A stretch of DNA of 64,000 bases. Origin: Chlorella sorokiniana. Lineage: Eukaryota; Chlorophyta; Trebouxiophyceae; Chlorellales; Chlorellaceae. The translations under genes and the position numbers were made by a program. Every line of letters begins with the position of its first letter. The stretch's first letter is position 1. Location of the stretch: NCBI GenBank assembly GCA_025917655.1, contig CP084613.1:4218001-4282000 (forward strand), given 5' to 3'. This document shows, piece after piece, positions 30,801-43,000 of this stretch. The notes below the pieces were generated by a model. That model worked only from the letters and a program-made list of their open reading frames with translations. It searched no databases and was not told the DNA's origin.

Positions 30801-32206
30801 GCCTACCCCCTTCCCTCCCCCGCCCGTGCAGGGCCGCTGGCCGGCTGTCGAGCGCTGGTTTGATGCGATGGAAGGCCGTGACTCCTACCTCGGCTTCAAG
30901 TCCTGCCACTACACACACGTGCACGACCTGCCGCCGCAGCTGGGCGGTTGCGTGCAGGGTGGGCAAGCGCTGCTGTCTTGGTGTTTCTCAGTGTGTTGAA
31001 GGGAGAAGCTGGGGAGAGGAGGGGGAGATGGGGGCCAGCAGCAGCGCATTGAAATGGCGTCTGTAGGCTCTTTCTGGCCCCCGACCGCTCGAGCGCTGTC
31101 CCGGACCTGTGAGCCCCCGTTTCCTGCGACTGCCACCGCCCTGCGATTGCGACCCGCACCTTCCCGCCGGCTTCCGCGCTGCAGTGCCCGAGGCCAAGCC
31201 CTTTGCAGACGCCATCGACGGCACAGACGGGAAGAGCTGGCACCTGCCGCTGCCGCCGCTGACCGCGACCTCGCTGCCGCAGGCGCACGCGCCTGGGGAG
31301 CAGCCGGAGGTGGATCGGCTGCAGGTGGGCAGTCCCTGGAAACTTTAGACTCCGCCTTCCCCTGTATCTCGCTGCCATCAATGCTGCGGGTTGTTTTCCC
31401 AGCCACAGCCCAGCGCCCGCGGTGGCGCCACCGCCCGGGCGTGTTGCCCGCGTCACAGCTTGCGCTGGCGCACAACCGCTGGCCGTGCGCCTCATTGCCT
31501 CGCCCCATCGTTGCTTGCAGGCGGCGGCGCGGCTGGTGCAGAACCGTGAGGCGGTGACGCGCTTTGCGCTGCGGGCGGTGGGCCAACGTGGCGCGCGGCC
31601 TGTGTCAGCCCGGCTCTGCGACCCCTCCGCTGTGCCAGACCTGGAGCACACTCCCGCAGCGGACGCAGGTGCGCAACACTTGGCAGGGACTGGGGAAGGA
31701 CGGGGCGGGGGGGGGGAGGGGGGGGGGGGCGCGGCGGGGGGGGCCTTGCAGGCGACTGACCGCTTGCACGGCTGCCAGCTGGCGCTTGCTAGCACTCTGC
31801 GCCAGCGGGCGGCGGCCAAGCGCTGGTGAGCCTTTCCGAAGGGAGGGCACCTGCTGGGACCGCTTTGACGTGCTGCAGTCTCAGGCTGGCAAATTGTGCC
31901 TGCAGCGCACGGGTCACACACGCTGGTGCCTGGTTCCCTGCTTGTGTGCCCCTTTGCGCCGCCCTGCAGCGCTGCGGCACGTGGCCCACGCTTTGCTGGC
32001 GGGTGTGGAGAGCAAGCAGGCGTCCCCGCGGCGCTGCAGCCTGTGAGCGGCTCCGAGCCTGGCGCCATCGATGCCTCCCGGTGGTGCCGTCCCTGGCGTA
32101 CCTGCGAGATAGGGTGTGTGTGCCTCGCGACCTGAAGCTGCCCGCCGCGCGCCAGTTCCGCGCCCACCTCAACTGGGCGATCGACCAGCTGACGGCGGCT
32201 GCTTGA
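27808..32206 (+). CDS. GST-fold protein with a CPYC redox site, probably organellar
   Basis: Exons, with consistent phases, are 27808-27999, 28121-28258, 28609-28701, 28978-29083, 29316-29387, 29839-29971, 30270-30452, 30832-30946, 31185-31324 and 31521-31668. One or two less certain exons lead to TGA at 32206. A Ser/Arg-rich leader looks like a transit peptide. The thioredoxin-fold domain carries [20 protein letters not shown] (the CPYC spans an intron), then [10 protein letters not shown] and [19 protein letters not shown], the cis-Pro loop and GSH-binding Glu-Ser of GSTs. The helical domain includes [14 protein letters not shown] and [14 protein letters not shown]-terminal extension ends [17 protein letters not shown], as in plant proteins of this subfamily. 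Single missing bases in C/G runs break the frame in exons 3, 4 and 7. The exon 4 donor is AAG|GC, a GC-AG intron. Its biochemical substrate is unknown; a Cys-type, thiol-transferase-like GST is likely. Confidence 0.82.
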
Positions 32207-32925
32207 GGCATGCGTGGCGCTTGCTGTGGCGGTGTAAGCTCGGGTGCATCGGTGGCGGGGAGGCCAAGGGCGGGAATGTTCTTAGGGAGGCTGCGGGCAG
32301 GGGGCTGGCGCAGCTGCGGGGCGGCCGGCAGCTGACGTGGCCTGCGGAGCTGTGCGGAAACTGGCTGAACTACATGTCAGAATGTCAGAATGCATCCAAC
32401 CTGCAGCTTTACTAGGTATTCCTGGCTGGTGAATGAGCATCATGGGGTCCTGGGGGCCTGCGCGCTGGCATGGCTGCGCCGCCATATGACTCAGCCGCTG
32501 GTGGCGGCCGGCAGGGGACAGTTGTCATTGCGTGCAATACTACCCCCATCTGCGTTTGCTTGCTTCGCGCAGCCGGTGTGTGAAATTCTGCTTGCGCGTG
32601 GTGGGGCGAGCGGAAGTTGCGACCTGCAGCACCGTTTCAGCATCTTCTCCAGGCTGGCTGAGGTGGAAGGCGTCCGCTGCGCCGAAGGTCAGCCAATCCC
32701 TGCATCGCCCATTATAAACCAATCTTTACAAGGCGCTCTTCCTTACATTTACGCTTGTCTAGGGCCCATTCGCCACCCTCTGCGAGGGATTGAGGTTTGG
32801 TGAGCAGTTGATCTGAGAGGCTGGGGAGTGACAAGCTGCGAACCCGTCCCTGATGGTGGAGCACATCTAAAGGGAGCGTTGTAGAGGACTGTAGAGGAGC
32901 CTGGCCCGAGCTGTTAGCGGGCGAC
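32207..32925. other. Intergenic spacer with a possible TATA box
   Basis: This is the 3' flank of the GST gene and the promoter side of the next gene. TATAAA at 32713-32718 lies 208 bases before the ATG at 32926 and could be a TATA box. Nothing else was recognised. Confidence 0.4.
32233..32237 (+). terminator. Putative TGTAA polyadenylation signal of the GST gene
   Basis: TGTAA lies 27 bases after the TGA at 32204-32206. This fits the green-algal signal. Confidence 0.5.
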
Positions 32926-34913
32926 ATGTCTGCCAGGGCCCGCCGAGGGAGCCAGGGCGACCTGCTGGCGATGGAGTTCATGACAGCAGATGAAGGAAAC
33001 ATGGTGAAGCAGGTGCGCCTGCTGCAACAACGCGTTGCAGGCAAACGTCAGGCCCTGCGCCACATGCACCTGCAGCCGGCCACCACCCTAGCCGGCCGCC
33101 TGCTTGCGCTGCAATTCACACCAAGCATCGATCGTAGAGAGCAGCCCATCACTTTGGAGGCCGACGCAGCCTGTCCCACCATGCTCCAGTTGCCCCCTGG
33201 GCCAGCTCCCTGCACGGTCTGTCCTCTCCCACCTCCTCCCCCACGCCCCTGTCCCACACCCCGTTCCGCAGTTTTCGCCGATGAAGCAGGGTGCCAGCGG
33301 GTCCCCGCCCCAGCGCAGGCCGCGGCGGCTGTTTGAAGGCGGCTCGCCGTCCGCCGTGGCCGACCGCACGCCCTACACCGCCAGCCAGCCCAGCTCTGCC
33401 ACCTCCAGCCTGGCGGCCGCCCTAGCCGACCTGCAAGTGTCCAGCCGGCAGTCCAGCGCCAGCGACCTGGGCGACCGCTCGCGCGTGCTGGCGTTTGCGG
33501 CGGCCGCGGCCGCGGCGGCGGCGGCGCCGCGCACTCGCGCTCCCCCTCCGACGAGCAGCAGCTGGAGGACGGCGGGCTGTGCAGCCCGCAGCTCATCGGC
33601 GCGGTGAAGTGTTTCGACTCGATGGTGCTGCGGTCCCTGACTCCCATCAAGACCCGTGGCCGCGCCGGCTCCGCGGAGGAGGGCTGCGACAGCGGCCGCA
33701 TCCCCGCCGCGCCCGGCCCCCAGGCCGACACCCTCGTCTCCCCCTTCGGCTCCGGGCTGCTGAAGCCCAAGGGGCCGGTGGGCGGCCGCCCCGTCATCAT
33801 CCACACGCGCGGCAGCAGCGGCATGGGGGCGCCGGGCGCGTACAACCCTTACGACCTCACCGCCGCCGCCTTCTCTTCGGGTGAGAAGCCGCGCTGACGC
33901 TGCGCGGCGCCCTCCCGCCGCGTCTGCAGCCGCTTCCCGCGCCGTGTTCGGAGCCGCTTCCCGCGTCGCTGCTGGGCAGGCGTGCCAACAGCCGGAAATT
34001 TTGGTTTGACTTTGAACGTGTGCGCCGCGGGGCTGCCCGCCGGGTGCCTGCTGCCCGTAGCGCAGGAGCTGCCCGCATCAGCTCCCGAACGCTACGCCCA
34101 CCACATTCAAACACGCCGCTGCCGCCAACTGCCCCACGGCTGCCGCCGCTCCCCTTGCCCCTCCTCTGCGCTGCTGGGAGCCTGCTGTGCGATGATGCGC
34201 CCGCCCTCCCGCCCCCCCTCGCAGAGTTCCGCTCCCCAGCCAGGTCGCTTCAGTCTCCTTGGCCCTGCTCCTCCCGCGCCGCCTCCACCGCCACCCTCAC
34301 CCCCAGCCCCTCCCAGGCCGGCTCGGGCAGCCACCGTGGTGCCGCCTACCGAGCGACGGCGGCAGCCATGGCACTGAAGCAGGTGGGGCGGGGGCGGATG
34401 CGCGCCTGTCGGCCCTCTCTTTCCTGTGCACGGAACCCTGCCAGGCTGGGCCGCCAGGCTTGTGCGGGCGGCCGGTGGGCAGCGGGACTGCGCTTGTGTA
34501 CCGCAGCGCGTCAGCCGGCCCCGATGCGCCGTCGGTCAGCGCGTCTGACGCGCGTACCATCGGCTGTGGCTGCCGTGCTGACTTGGCACGCGATCCCCAC
34601 GGATCCCCCACCCCCCACAGACCCAGGCGGAGGAGGAACCCGATTACTACATCAGCGTGCCCGGCGTGCGCCGCCAGCAGTCCATCAGCCAAGCCTCGCT
34701 GCTGGGGGGCCCAGCCACGGCGGCCAAGCCTGCCGGCCCGGTCAGCCAGGCGCTGCCCGGCGAGCCGGCCCCGCCGCTGCAGCGCGCCCCCAGCGGCCTG
34801 CTGCGCGCCGGGGCTCTGGTGGCAGCTCCGCCACGCTGGGCAGCGGCACGGTGGTGCACGGCTTCAAGGGCCTCTTCCGAAACGTGGTGGTGGTGGCCCG
34901 TCCCAGCCCCTAG
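32926..34913 (+). CDS. Unrecognised, mostly disordered protein with many SP/TP sites
   Basis: I do not recognise a family. Exon 1 (32926-33012) gives 29 residues ending DEGNMVKQ. Exon 2 starts at 33272 with FSPMKQGASGSPPQRRPRRL and runs to a TCG|GTGAGA donor near 33880. It carries short motifs worth tracing: FDSMVLRSLTPIKTRGRAG, VSPFGSGLLKPKGP and GRPVIIHTRG. Later exons at about 34226-34380 and 34620-34913 give FRSPARSLQSPWPCSSRA, YYISVPGVRRQQSISQASLL and the ending HGFKGLFRNVVVVARPSP. Ser-Pro and Thr-Pro pairs are frequent and basic residues surround several of them, as in substrates of proline-directed kinases. An Ala run near 33500 and frame changes near 33530 and 34810 are present. There are no transmembrane helices or Cys clusters. 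Confidence 0.6.
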
Positions 34914-36000
34914 CCTCAAACTCACCCCCCCCTTCCGTTAGGCAGGCCGCCTTGAGCGCCAGGCGCCCGGGCCTCTGGCGGCCCAGTTTTGTCCCGAAAC
35001 CCCGCCGCAACACTCCCTTGTAGCACGTTTCCATCCCCCGCCCCTGGCTGGCGCTCTTTCCTTTGTCCCCGCGTTCGTTGCAGCACTTCCGCTTGGCACC
35101 GCTTCCTTCCCATTGAATTTCGAGTTTAGGTAGGATCCTCGGCAGGCAGCTCAAACTGATTCCAGCAGCCCTCGCACCACCACCCTGCCAAGTGCTTCTT
35201 GCCGAGCAGCAGGCGGCCGCTTGGGTGCCCCCTGCGTGCCGCGCTGCACAAACCTGCTGGCGCCATTGCCTGCGCACAATTGTGCGCGGACCCCGCGGCT
35301 CTCGTGGGCCCCCTGCCCCCGTGAATTGGTCCGCCCCGCCACCCGGCGGCCCCAGATCCCTCCTCGCGCTCCGCAGCCCGCTTTGTCGCGGAGTCGCCAG
35401 ATCTGTCCTTCATTCCAGATCCGTCCATTCGACACTTGAAACCCTTGCCCAGCGAAACGATCCCTGCGCCTCTTGTACCCCCATCCCCCGCACCCGCCAC
35501 CCTGCTGCCCTGTGCCCACCCCCCACCCGCGAGAAAGAATAGCCCAGGAGCTCCTAACACCGTGACTGCTTGTGTGCGCCTGCATCCACGATGCTGCCTG
35601 ACCGCTGAGCCCGATGCAACAGGGGCGCCAACCTCCAAGCCCCCCGCCTTGTTGCTGCCGCGTCCATCTGACGCCCCACCTGCCGCGGCCCTCCTTCCTC
35701 ACCCCACCCCCATCCATGCCTGCGGGGCAAAGCCGCCCCGCAAGTCTTCTCTGGTTCCAACCTGCCTTTCATTGCCCCACCTCCATCCCTCCCGCGCACG
35801 TGGGGCATGTATGTTATATAGCGCCGCCCGGCCTTCAAGCCCACATGTAACAACCCACCGGTCCGTCGCGCGCGCATGCACAGCGATGGCTGCAGCTCAG
35901 CACTCATCATCGCTGCCGGCTGAGCAGATACGGTGCACAGTGCCGCCTCGGCCGCAGCAACCCTTTCTTCTACTTTCCCTCCCTTCAGCCTTGAGCAAGC
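34914..36000. other. Long convergent 3' spacer
   Basis: This stretch lies between the ends of the disordered-protein gene and DNAAF1. It is C-rich on the plus strand. A TGTAA at 35846-35850 could end a long plus-strand 3' UTR. No coding exon with splice sites and conservation was recognised. Confidence 0.45.
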
Positions 36001-37976
36001 TCAGTCCAGGGCAACCAGGACATCTTCCTCCCCCGGCTGCTCCTGCACACTGGCAGAGCCATCGCTGTCGCTGCAGCCGCCCGCCCCCTCGTCGTCGCTG
36101 TCAGTCTCCTGCTCGACTTCCCAGCAGCGAGCGGGTGCGCTGGCAGCGGCCGGGCTGGCGGTGTGTGCGCGTGCAGCGCTGTCGGTTCCGCCCTCCACAC
36201 AACCGCTGCGGACACCCACCGTCACCTTGGCTTCTGGCACCGCTGCTGGAGCCGCCGTGGCCGTCAGGCCAGCACCAGACGCGGTGCCTGGGCTGACAGT
36301 GCGGTCCGGGGTGCTGTTGGGGCAGCTGTTTTCCAGCCTGGCGGCAGCGGGTGCGCCGGTGGCAGCCCCGCTCTGCAGTGCCGCCTGGCTGGCACGGCTG
36401 TCCTCCAGCACCGCCAGCGTGTCGGCCTCACACAGCCCTGCAGGGCGGACAGTCAAACGCGACCTTTCGCAGCGAAGCCCTGCCGCTGGAGAGGGATCCG
36501 CAAAGGTCAGTGCAGGCACAAAGCGCCTGGCGGACACACTGGCCACCGTCGCGAGCGGCTGCCCTGCAACGCGGGTGTGGGTGCGTGCCTGGCGGCGTGT
36601 CGTCGAGCGGGCCCTGGCGGGAAGCCGTGAATGCGTCCAGCCGCCGCCGCGCTTCCACCAACTCCCCAGGCTCCTCCTCAGGCCGCCAGTCCTCCCAGAG
36701 GTCTGCCAGGTAAGGGTCGCCGCTGCCGTCAACCACGCCCCGCGCCTCCCATTGCTGCAAGCAGGCAGGCAGCGGCAGGACGCACTGACGGTTGAGCTGG
36801 ACGCCCGACAGCACCCTCTGACACAGCCAATCTTGCCGCCTGCATTCTCCTGAGGCAATCGCATGATGTCTCTTCGTGAGGCCGCTCACCTTCTTCCATC
36901 CCTCCTCCCGGATTTGCCTGAGGGCCGCCACCTGCCGCCGCTCCCGCTCCTGCTGCTGCCGCTGGTAGGCAGCGCGCGCCTCTCGCTCAGCCTCCAGGCC
37001 GCCCTTTGCCCTGCGGCCAGGCGATGCGTTGCTGTCGAGCCCCTGCTGCAGCAGCGCATCTGGCAGCCCATCTGGCATCTGCCCCATCCCGCCAAGCAAA
37101 GCATGAGCTGGCGCTGCAAGGTGCGCCCCCGCCGGTCCGGATTCTTCCCATTGCATCCTTCCCGCCGCACACAGGCTTGCCCCTCACCCCACAGCACCCA
37201 CCAGGCCTCCGCAGTCAGGCGCTCCACCTCGAAGACGGGGCGGTCATCAAGGTAGGTGAGCCCGGGCAGCGCCGCAATGACCGCCTTGCGGTAGCCCCGC
37301 ATGCTGCTCACCAGCTTGTTGCCCTTCAGGTACAGGCACTTGATGCGGGGCAGGCGCGCAACGGCCGCCAGCACCGCCTCCCCATCCTCCAGTAGGTTGT
37401 TCTGCAGGTCCAGGCTCTCCAGGGAGGGGCACCAGGCCGCCAGCGGCTCCAGCGCGGCCGCCGCCTGCAGGCGGTTGTCGGCGAGCAGCAGGGTTTGCAG
37501 GGCGGAGCAGCCGCCAGCCCCGACAGCTCGTCCAGCAGGTTGCCGCTGAGGTTGAGGGAGCGGAGGCTGGGCTGGGCGGACAGGGAGCCGAGGGCCAGCT
37601 GGCGCAGCATGTTCTGTTGCAGGAAGCTGCGGGGTGCAGGGGGCCCAGCAGGCGGCGGCAAGCCAGTTAGCGGCCTCAGACTACAGCAAGACGATTGCCA
37701 TGAATGGACTTAGCCGAGTTATCCATGCCGGAGAAGCATTGGTAACAATGGCCAGGGGGCTCACAGGCACTTGAGGTGCGGCAGGGGCGGCAGCCCTGCC
37801 GTGCTCTCCAGGGCGTTGCCCTCCAAGAACAGGGCCTTCAAGCCGGTGTAAGGCTCCAAGCAGGCCAGGGTTGTGAAGCCCTTGAAGTTGCAGTAGAGGG
37901 TTTCGTTCAGCTCGGGAGTGGAGAAGTGGCGATGTTGCTTGCAGACCTCCCGGAGGGCGGCCGCCGTCATTTCCAT
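36001..37976 (-). CDS. DNAAF1: DNAAF1 (LRRC50/ODA7), axonemal dynein assembly factor
   Basis: DNAAF1 is a cytoplasmic leucine-rich-repeat protein needed to preassemble outer and inner dynein arms of cilia. The N-terminus MEMTAAALREVCKQHRHFST, then LNETLYCNFKGFTTLACLEP and YTGLKALFLEGNALES, matches the start of LRRC50 very closely. A second exon gives LRSLNLSGNLLDELSGLAAA, and the LRR cap reads RKAVIAALPGLTYLDDRPVF. A Glu/Arg/Gln-rich helix (YQRQQQERERRQVAALRQIR) follows, as in the family, then YLADLWEDWRPEEEPGELVE and a low-complexity acidic tail ending EEDVLVALD. The ATG at 37976 is chosen from the conserved start. Frame changes in the LRR exon are likely base-call errors. The gene is head-to-head with elongin C. 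Its presence suggests that motile cilia, or the genes for them, are retained. Confidence 0.87.
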
Positions 37977-38472
37977 TGTTCTGTACTGTTAGCTAGTGTT
38001 GGTGGAACGCAATTGAGGAACAGCGATACAGACGCATGCCAGTCAACATGCTTCGCCCCAGCATTTCACGCATGTCGTTTCAGCGCCTTCTGTGGCTCGA
38101 CCCATTCAATCGAAGGCACTGGAATTGTTTCGTGCAACCAACTGTATTTCAGCTCGCCAGGACAACTTGTTTGCTGCTGGCGAGCAGGCGGTCTTCTCGG
38201 GATTTAGCCTGTTGCTTGGCATCAGGCCTATTGTGTGGTCTGAAACTGCGGGTGAGAGGCCGCAGCGACCTCCAGGTTATGCGCACCTGGGCCTATGCTT
38301 CCTTGTCCTCTCCTTGTATCAACAGGTCCTCACATGCCCAAAGAGAACTGCGATAAAATGCTGCGATATACATCCCTTTCCCCTGCGCTTCCACAGGTCT
38401 GGCCGCCCACCTGCCGCCGCTGCCGCCGCGTTCCAGGCTCGCTGCCTGGCAGCGCAGCGAGTGCTGGCCGCA
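37977..38472. promoter_or_regulatory. Divergent promoter region between DNAAF1 and elongin C
   Basis: The 496 bases between two outward-facing start codons must hold both promoters and 5' UTRs. The part near 38000-38150 is AT-richer. A short open frame from 38036 has no coding support. Confidence 0.45.
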
Positions 38473-39081
38473 ATGAGCGGCCCTGGTGAGAGGAAGACCG
38501 TGAAGCTGATCGCGCCGAGGGATTTGAGTTCATCATCGGTTACGAAGCAGCCTGCGTCAGCAACTTCATCAAGAACATGCTGAACTCGCAAGGTGTGCTC
38601 CGCCGCCCGGTTTCTTCAGCTCCCTGCCAGGAACTAGCAACCCATGCGCGCTGCGCATGGCTGGCAGGGGAGTTGAGGCCCTGGCTGTGCGGCTGTGCAT
38701 CATCCTGCCTCTGCCAACCATGCACGCCCACCCCGGCGCGCAATCGCTGCAGGCGGGTTCATCGAGAACGAGCAGGGCGAGATCCGCTTCCCGACATCAC
38801 CACCCCGTGCTGGAGGTGGTCTGCAAGTATTTCTACTACAAGGTGCGCTGCGGGGTGTGCGGTGCAAGGCTGACCCGCACGCCCTGCCTGCCAGCTGTCG
38901 CCCGGCAGCCCGGCGGGCCGCTCAGCCCTCCGCTCTGCCCTCGCGCCACCCCGCTGCTGCCGCGCGCCCTGTGCTGCAGCTGCGCTACGCCAACACCGCC
39001 TCCAAGTCCATCCCGGAGTTCAAGGTGGCCCCGGAGATGGCCCTGGAGCTGCTCATGGCGGCAAACTACCTGGACACGTAG
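38473..39081 (+). CDS. ELOC: Elongin C, SKP1/BTB-fold adaptor
   Basis: Elongin C bridges elongin B and BC-box proteins in cullin-RING ubiquitin ligases, and takes part in the elongin transcription factor. The three exons are 38473-38592, 38753-38842 and 38980-39081. They give KTVKLIA, then [20 protein letters not shown], then [14 protein letters not shown], then [12 protein letters not shown] and finally [20 protein letters not shown]. The [17 protein letters not shown] end is nearly invariant in the family. The genomic bases lack one base in exon 1 (near ATCGCGCC) and two in exon 2, all next to C runs. With those counted, the lengths give 105 codons and correct phases. These are best read as sequencing undercalls. 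The usual family length is about 110 residues, so the protein is full length. Confidence 0.92.
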
Positions 39082-40005
39082 CGGGGGCTAACAAGGAGGC
39101 GGCAGGCCCGGACGGCGTGCAAGCGGCGTGGGGCTGGCCGGCGACCAGCTCACCACCTGCGGCCTGCCCCCGCCACCGGGCCCCACTCACCCCAATGTAA
39201 CTGTTGTTGCTGACTGTATTACGTGGCGCTGCTGGCTCCATATGCTATGTGCTCACCGCACAACCTTGTTCCGAATCATGTTTCACGTGATGGCTCCACC
39301 TTCCCCTCTGCTCCACCGCTCACAACCCCTCCAGCTTCAACTTGCTGCCCGCTTGAAGTCTACACTTCTGTGAACGAAGGTGGCTGTTGCATTCCATTCG
39401 TTGCAAACGAAAAGAGAGCGTACAGAGCAGATGTAGTAGGGCGCAGACGCTTGCTGCGGGGAGGTCGTTGGCGTTTGGAAAGTGCGGAGGAGCTCAGCGA
39501 GGGGAGGCTGGCTTGAATGCAGCATAAACGTCAGAGGCATTGCGCCTTAAGTCGGAGTTGCAAATGAATAGACGAAAATTGACAGAGGAGGGGTTGAAAA
39601 CACCAGTCTCAACATGAATGCAGTGGGGACAGCGCAGGCTGGGCGCTGGCGAGCGCAGCAGCCTGCAGGTGGCAACCGCGCAACGAAAACTTGGGGGCAT
39701 GTCGACAGCTGCTAATGTAGCGGCGGCGCGCATCTTGCGTTGTGACGCGTCGTGCGTTGGCACATGCGGGGTTGGGGTGGCTGGTTGGCGAGTTGGACTG
39801 AGGAAAAGCTGGCCGGGGTGGGATGTAGAAGCACCACAGATGTGGAAGTAGAGCGGCGTCGACGTGCTGGGGCAGAGGGGAAGCCAACTGGAGAAGACTT
39901 CGTGTGCAAGAGTTTGCAATGCGGCGCGCCTCAGTGAAGGCTGCCTGTAGAGCAGAAAATACGCGGGCGCTGGGGCGCTGGGCCCAAAACGCCTTGGCAG
40001 GCGAT
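39082..40005. other. Convergent 3' spacer
   Basis: The spacer lies between the ends of elongin C and the At2g30600-like gene. It is notably less GC-rich than the coding parts from about 39190. I see no gene or structured RNA in it. Confidence 0.5.
39196..39200 (+). terminator. Putative TGTAA polyadenylation signal of elongin C
   Basis: TGTAA lies 115 bases after the elongin C stop. This is a normal distance for green-algal 3' UTRs. Confidence 0.5.
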
Positions 40006-43000
40006 TCAGGCCGGGGCCGGCTCCACAGCCGAGCCGCCGTCGCCGCCGGCCTCCTGTTCCGCCGGCTTGTGGCGGTACAAGTACCCGTACAGCTCCCAGA
40101 AGGAGACGCAGACGTGGTACCTGTTGGCAGCCTCCGGGTTGGGCCCCACCAGCAGCAGGCGGAAGAAGCGGTACGGAACCGCCGCTGCGTGGCTGCTCAC
40201 GGGCCACGACGCGTACTGCCCCGGCATGCGGATCGTGCGGTCGTTCAGGTGGCGCCGCAGGTCGCTCCACGCCTGGCCGTCGTTGGAGCCCTGCGGGGGC
40301 GGGGCAAAGGGACAGAAGGCGGAAAACTTGCCCAGAATCTTACGTCGCAGGAACCCACTGTTGGGGCAGGCATGCTCCGGCAAACAACTCAGGCTCACTG
40401 CACCCCACACAGCCACTTGCACCCAGGCCCCGCCCTGGCCCTGCTCCTGCCCACGCCCCCCCGTGTGAGGGCCCCACCTGCAGCACCCAGCTGCGCAGGA
40501 AGTCAGCGGAGGCGTCGTGGCGCAGCGTGTAGTGGTTGCAGATGAGGCGGTGGTGGGGGCCCAGGTCCATCAGCCACCAGCTGCGACCAGGAAGGAAGGA
40601 AGAAAGGCCATGTGTGCGTGTGCGTTTGTGGGTGGGTGGGTGGGTGGGAAGGCGGGCGCCGAGGGAAACTGTCGTTCTTTGCAGTTCGCGTTGCAAAAGT
40701 GGGGGCTGGAATGCAACCCTAGCGAGCAACCGCAGCAACAGCATGGAGATAAGCGGGAGGCTGTGACTGGCCGGCGGCGGGTCCGCGTGTGGCACACAAC
40801 CAGCGAGTGTCGGCGACCGCTGCCCCCGCCAGCCACGCCCACCTAGACAGCTGTCCGGCCTCCAGGCGCGGCCCCGCAAAGTTGCAGCGCGCAAAGCCGC
40901 CGCCGGCCAGGGCCTTGGGGTCGGTGGAGCGGCAGGCGGGGCTGGAGGCGCGCACCTGGGGGGAGGGGGCCACAAGCACGCACCGCCACGTGAGCCACGC
41001 GAGTGCAGAAGGTGATGTGCGAACAACAAAAGGCAGAAAGATTGTCATGTGAACACTGCGTCGCAGCTGTGCGGAACCGCTCCACCCGCTGGGGCCACAT
41101 CAAGCGAGGTGCTGGCCCTCCCCAGCCCGCCAAACAACAGCCAGCGGGCCGCAGCCAACCGCCAGGGGCGGCTCCGGCTCGCTGTTTTTAATCAGGTGGC
41201 AGAAAGCAGCGGCAGGGCATGCAATGCCTGGGCAGCAGCACAGATTGCATGCGATCGTGGCTCCCCACCTGCAGGCGCCCCGCTAGCACGGGGTTCACCC
41301 AAGGCTGGCTGCCGCCCGCGGTGCCCAGGTGCCAACAGAGGCCGTTGCGGTCGCCATCAAACATATAGAGGAGCTCGGCGCAGCCAGGGCGCGCGCAGCT
41401 GCGCCGGGTCAGGAGGGGGGAGAGGGCAGCGTCAGCGGCGGAAATTGGAGAGCGGGGCATGCCGGCTGAATGCATGTGGGAGGGGGTGGCGGGAGGTTGC
41501 AGGCGCCCCTGCGTGGCCCTCTTGTGGGCCGCCCACCCGCGGTCCCTTTCCCCAAAAGCCTGTCTGGCGCCAAAGACACAAAGCACGACCATGCCGTGCC
41601 GCCGTCAGGACCCGCCCACACATTTGCCTCCACCACACCCTCCCGGCCCCCCACCTGGAAGCGCGAGGAGGCGAGGCGCTCGCTGGCGGTAAGCGCCCGC
41701 ACGTGCCGCTTGTCTTGCACCGACACCGGGCCCCGGTGCGCCTGCAGCACAAGATGCGCAAGCGCCGACAGGAGGGGGGCTGGAGCGGGGGTCTGGGGCT
41801 TGGGAAAGGTAAGGGAGCTGCAGCAATCGTAGCCGAGCGCCTCCACACCGCACAGGCCTTGGCGCCCCCCTCCTGCCTGCTGTGAAGCACGCAAGAGGGG
41901 TGCAAGCAGCGCGGCAGCAGGCGCCTTCCCAGCGCACCCGAGGGGGCGCGTGCCGCCGCCCGCCTCCTCCGCCCGGGCCTCCAGCGCCTCTCCCACCAGG
42001 TCCTGCAGCAGCGGCGAGCGCGCGCACATGGCGTGGCGCGCCACCTCGTCCAGCTGCTCGTCGGTCATCAGCGGGAAGCGGATGCAGGGCAGCAGGCGGT
42101 CGAGGTCCTGCGCGGGGCCGGGCGGTGTGTGTGTGTATGGAGGGGGATGTTGCTTGTGAGCAGAGGAGGGCGGTGTGAGCGCAAGGAGGTGCGGTGCACT
42201 GAAATGCAGGCATGAGGAGCCCGCTTCCTCCGCTTGAAATGATGACTTCACTCGATGACTTAAGGTCGTCGGTTGATGTCAAAAAGCATGAATGCTCAAG
42301 TATCCAGCCCCATGCACCCCTAGAAAACCTACTGATGCTGATGGCAGCGCAGCGCCCCAACTGTTCCCCCCCCCCCCCCACACACACACGCCCCTTGGCA
42401 AGCACCTGCATGGGGTGGCAGGGCGAGGCCGCGCCCTCCACCTCCTGCCCATACCCCGCCCACACCATCACGGCGTCAAACACCGCCTTCTCGGCGCAGT
42501 CCTGCAGTCGATGTGTGGGAGCAGCGGCGCAGCGTGCATCAGGCCACACCGGCCCAGCAGCCGGCAGCCGCTGTGCTGGCCAAGCTGGGCAGGGCCCGCA
42601 GCCCGCGGAGCCGAGAGCGCGGCAGGTGGCGGCAGCGGCGCCCCACCAGCGACTGGCTGCACAGGATCTCGGCCAGGCAGTCGGTGCTGAGGCCGCAGAA
42701 GCCCTCGGGGTCTGCCGCCGCTGCTGCGGAGAAGTGCTGCGCGGCGTACTCTATGGCTTGGCTGCAGGGCCCAGGGGAGCCGCAGGCCATGCACCTCTTG
42801 ATGAGCTTGCCAGCCCAGCACACGGATGGTGGAGGGATGCTGGTGGTGTGCAGGCTGGGCCTGCAACTGGCAGCTGCGGCCGCGCATCCCAAACACATGT
42901 CCACACCCTGATCACAGGCCCACCTGCGCAGGCTGTCTGCGACCGGGGCCAGGCAGTCGGCCACCTGGAGCACGTCGCAGACCGTCAGCGGGCTCAGCGT

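Noticed and set aside
38036-38460. Coding exon upstream of elongin C
   Set aside because: The frame has no similarity to elongin C N-termini, and the ATG at 38473 already gives a family-length protein.
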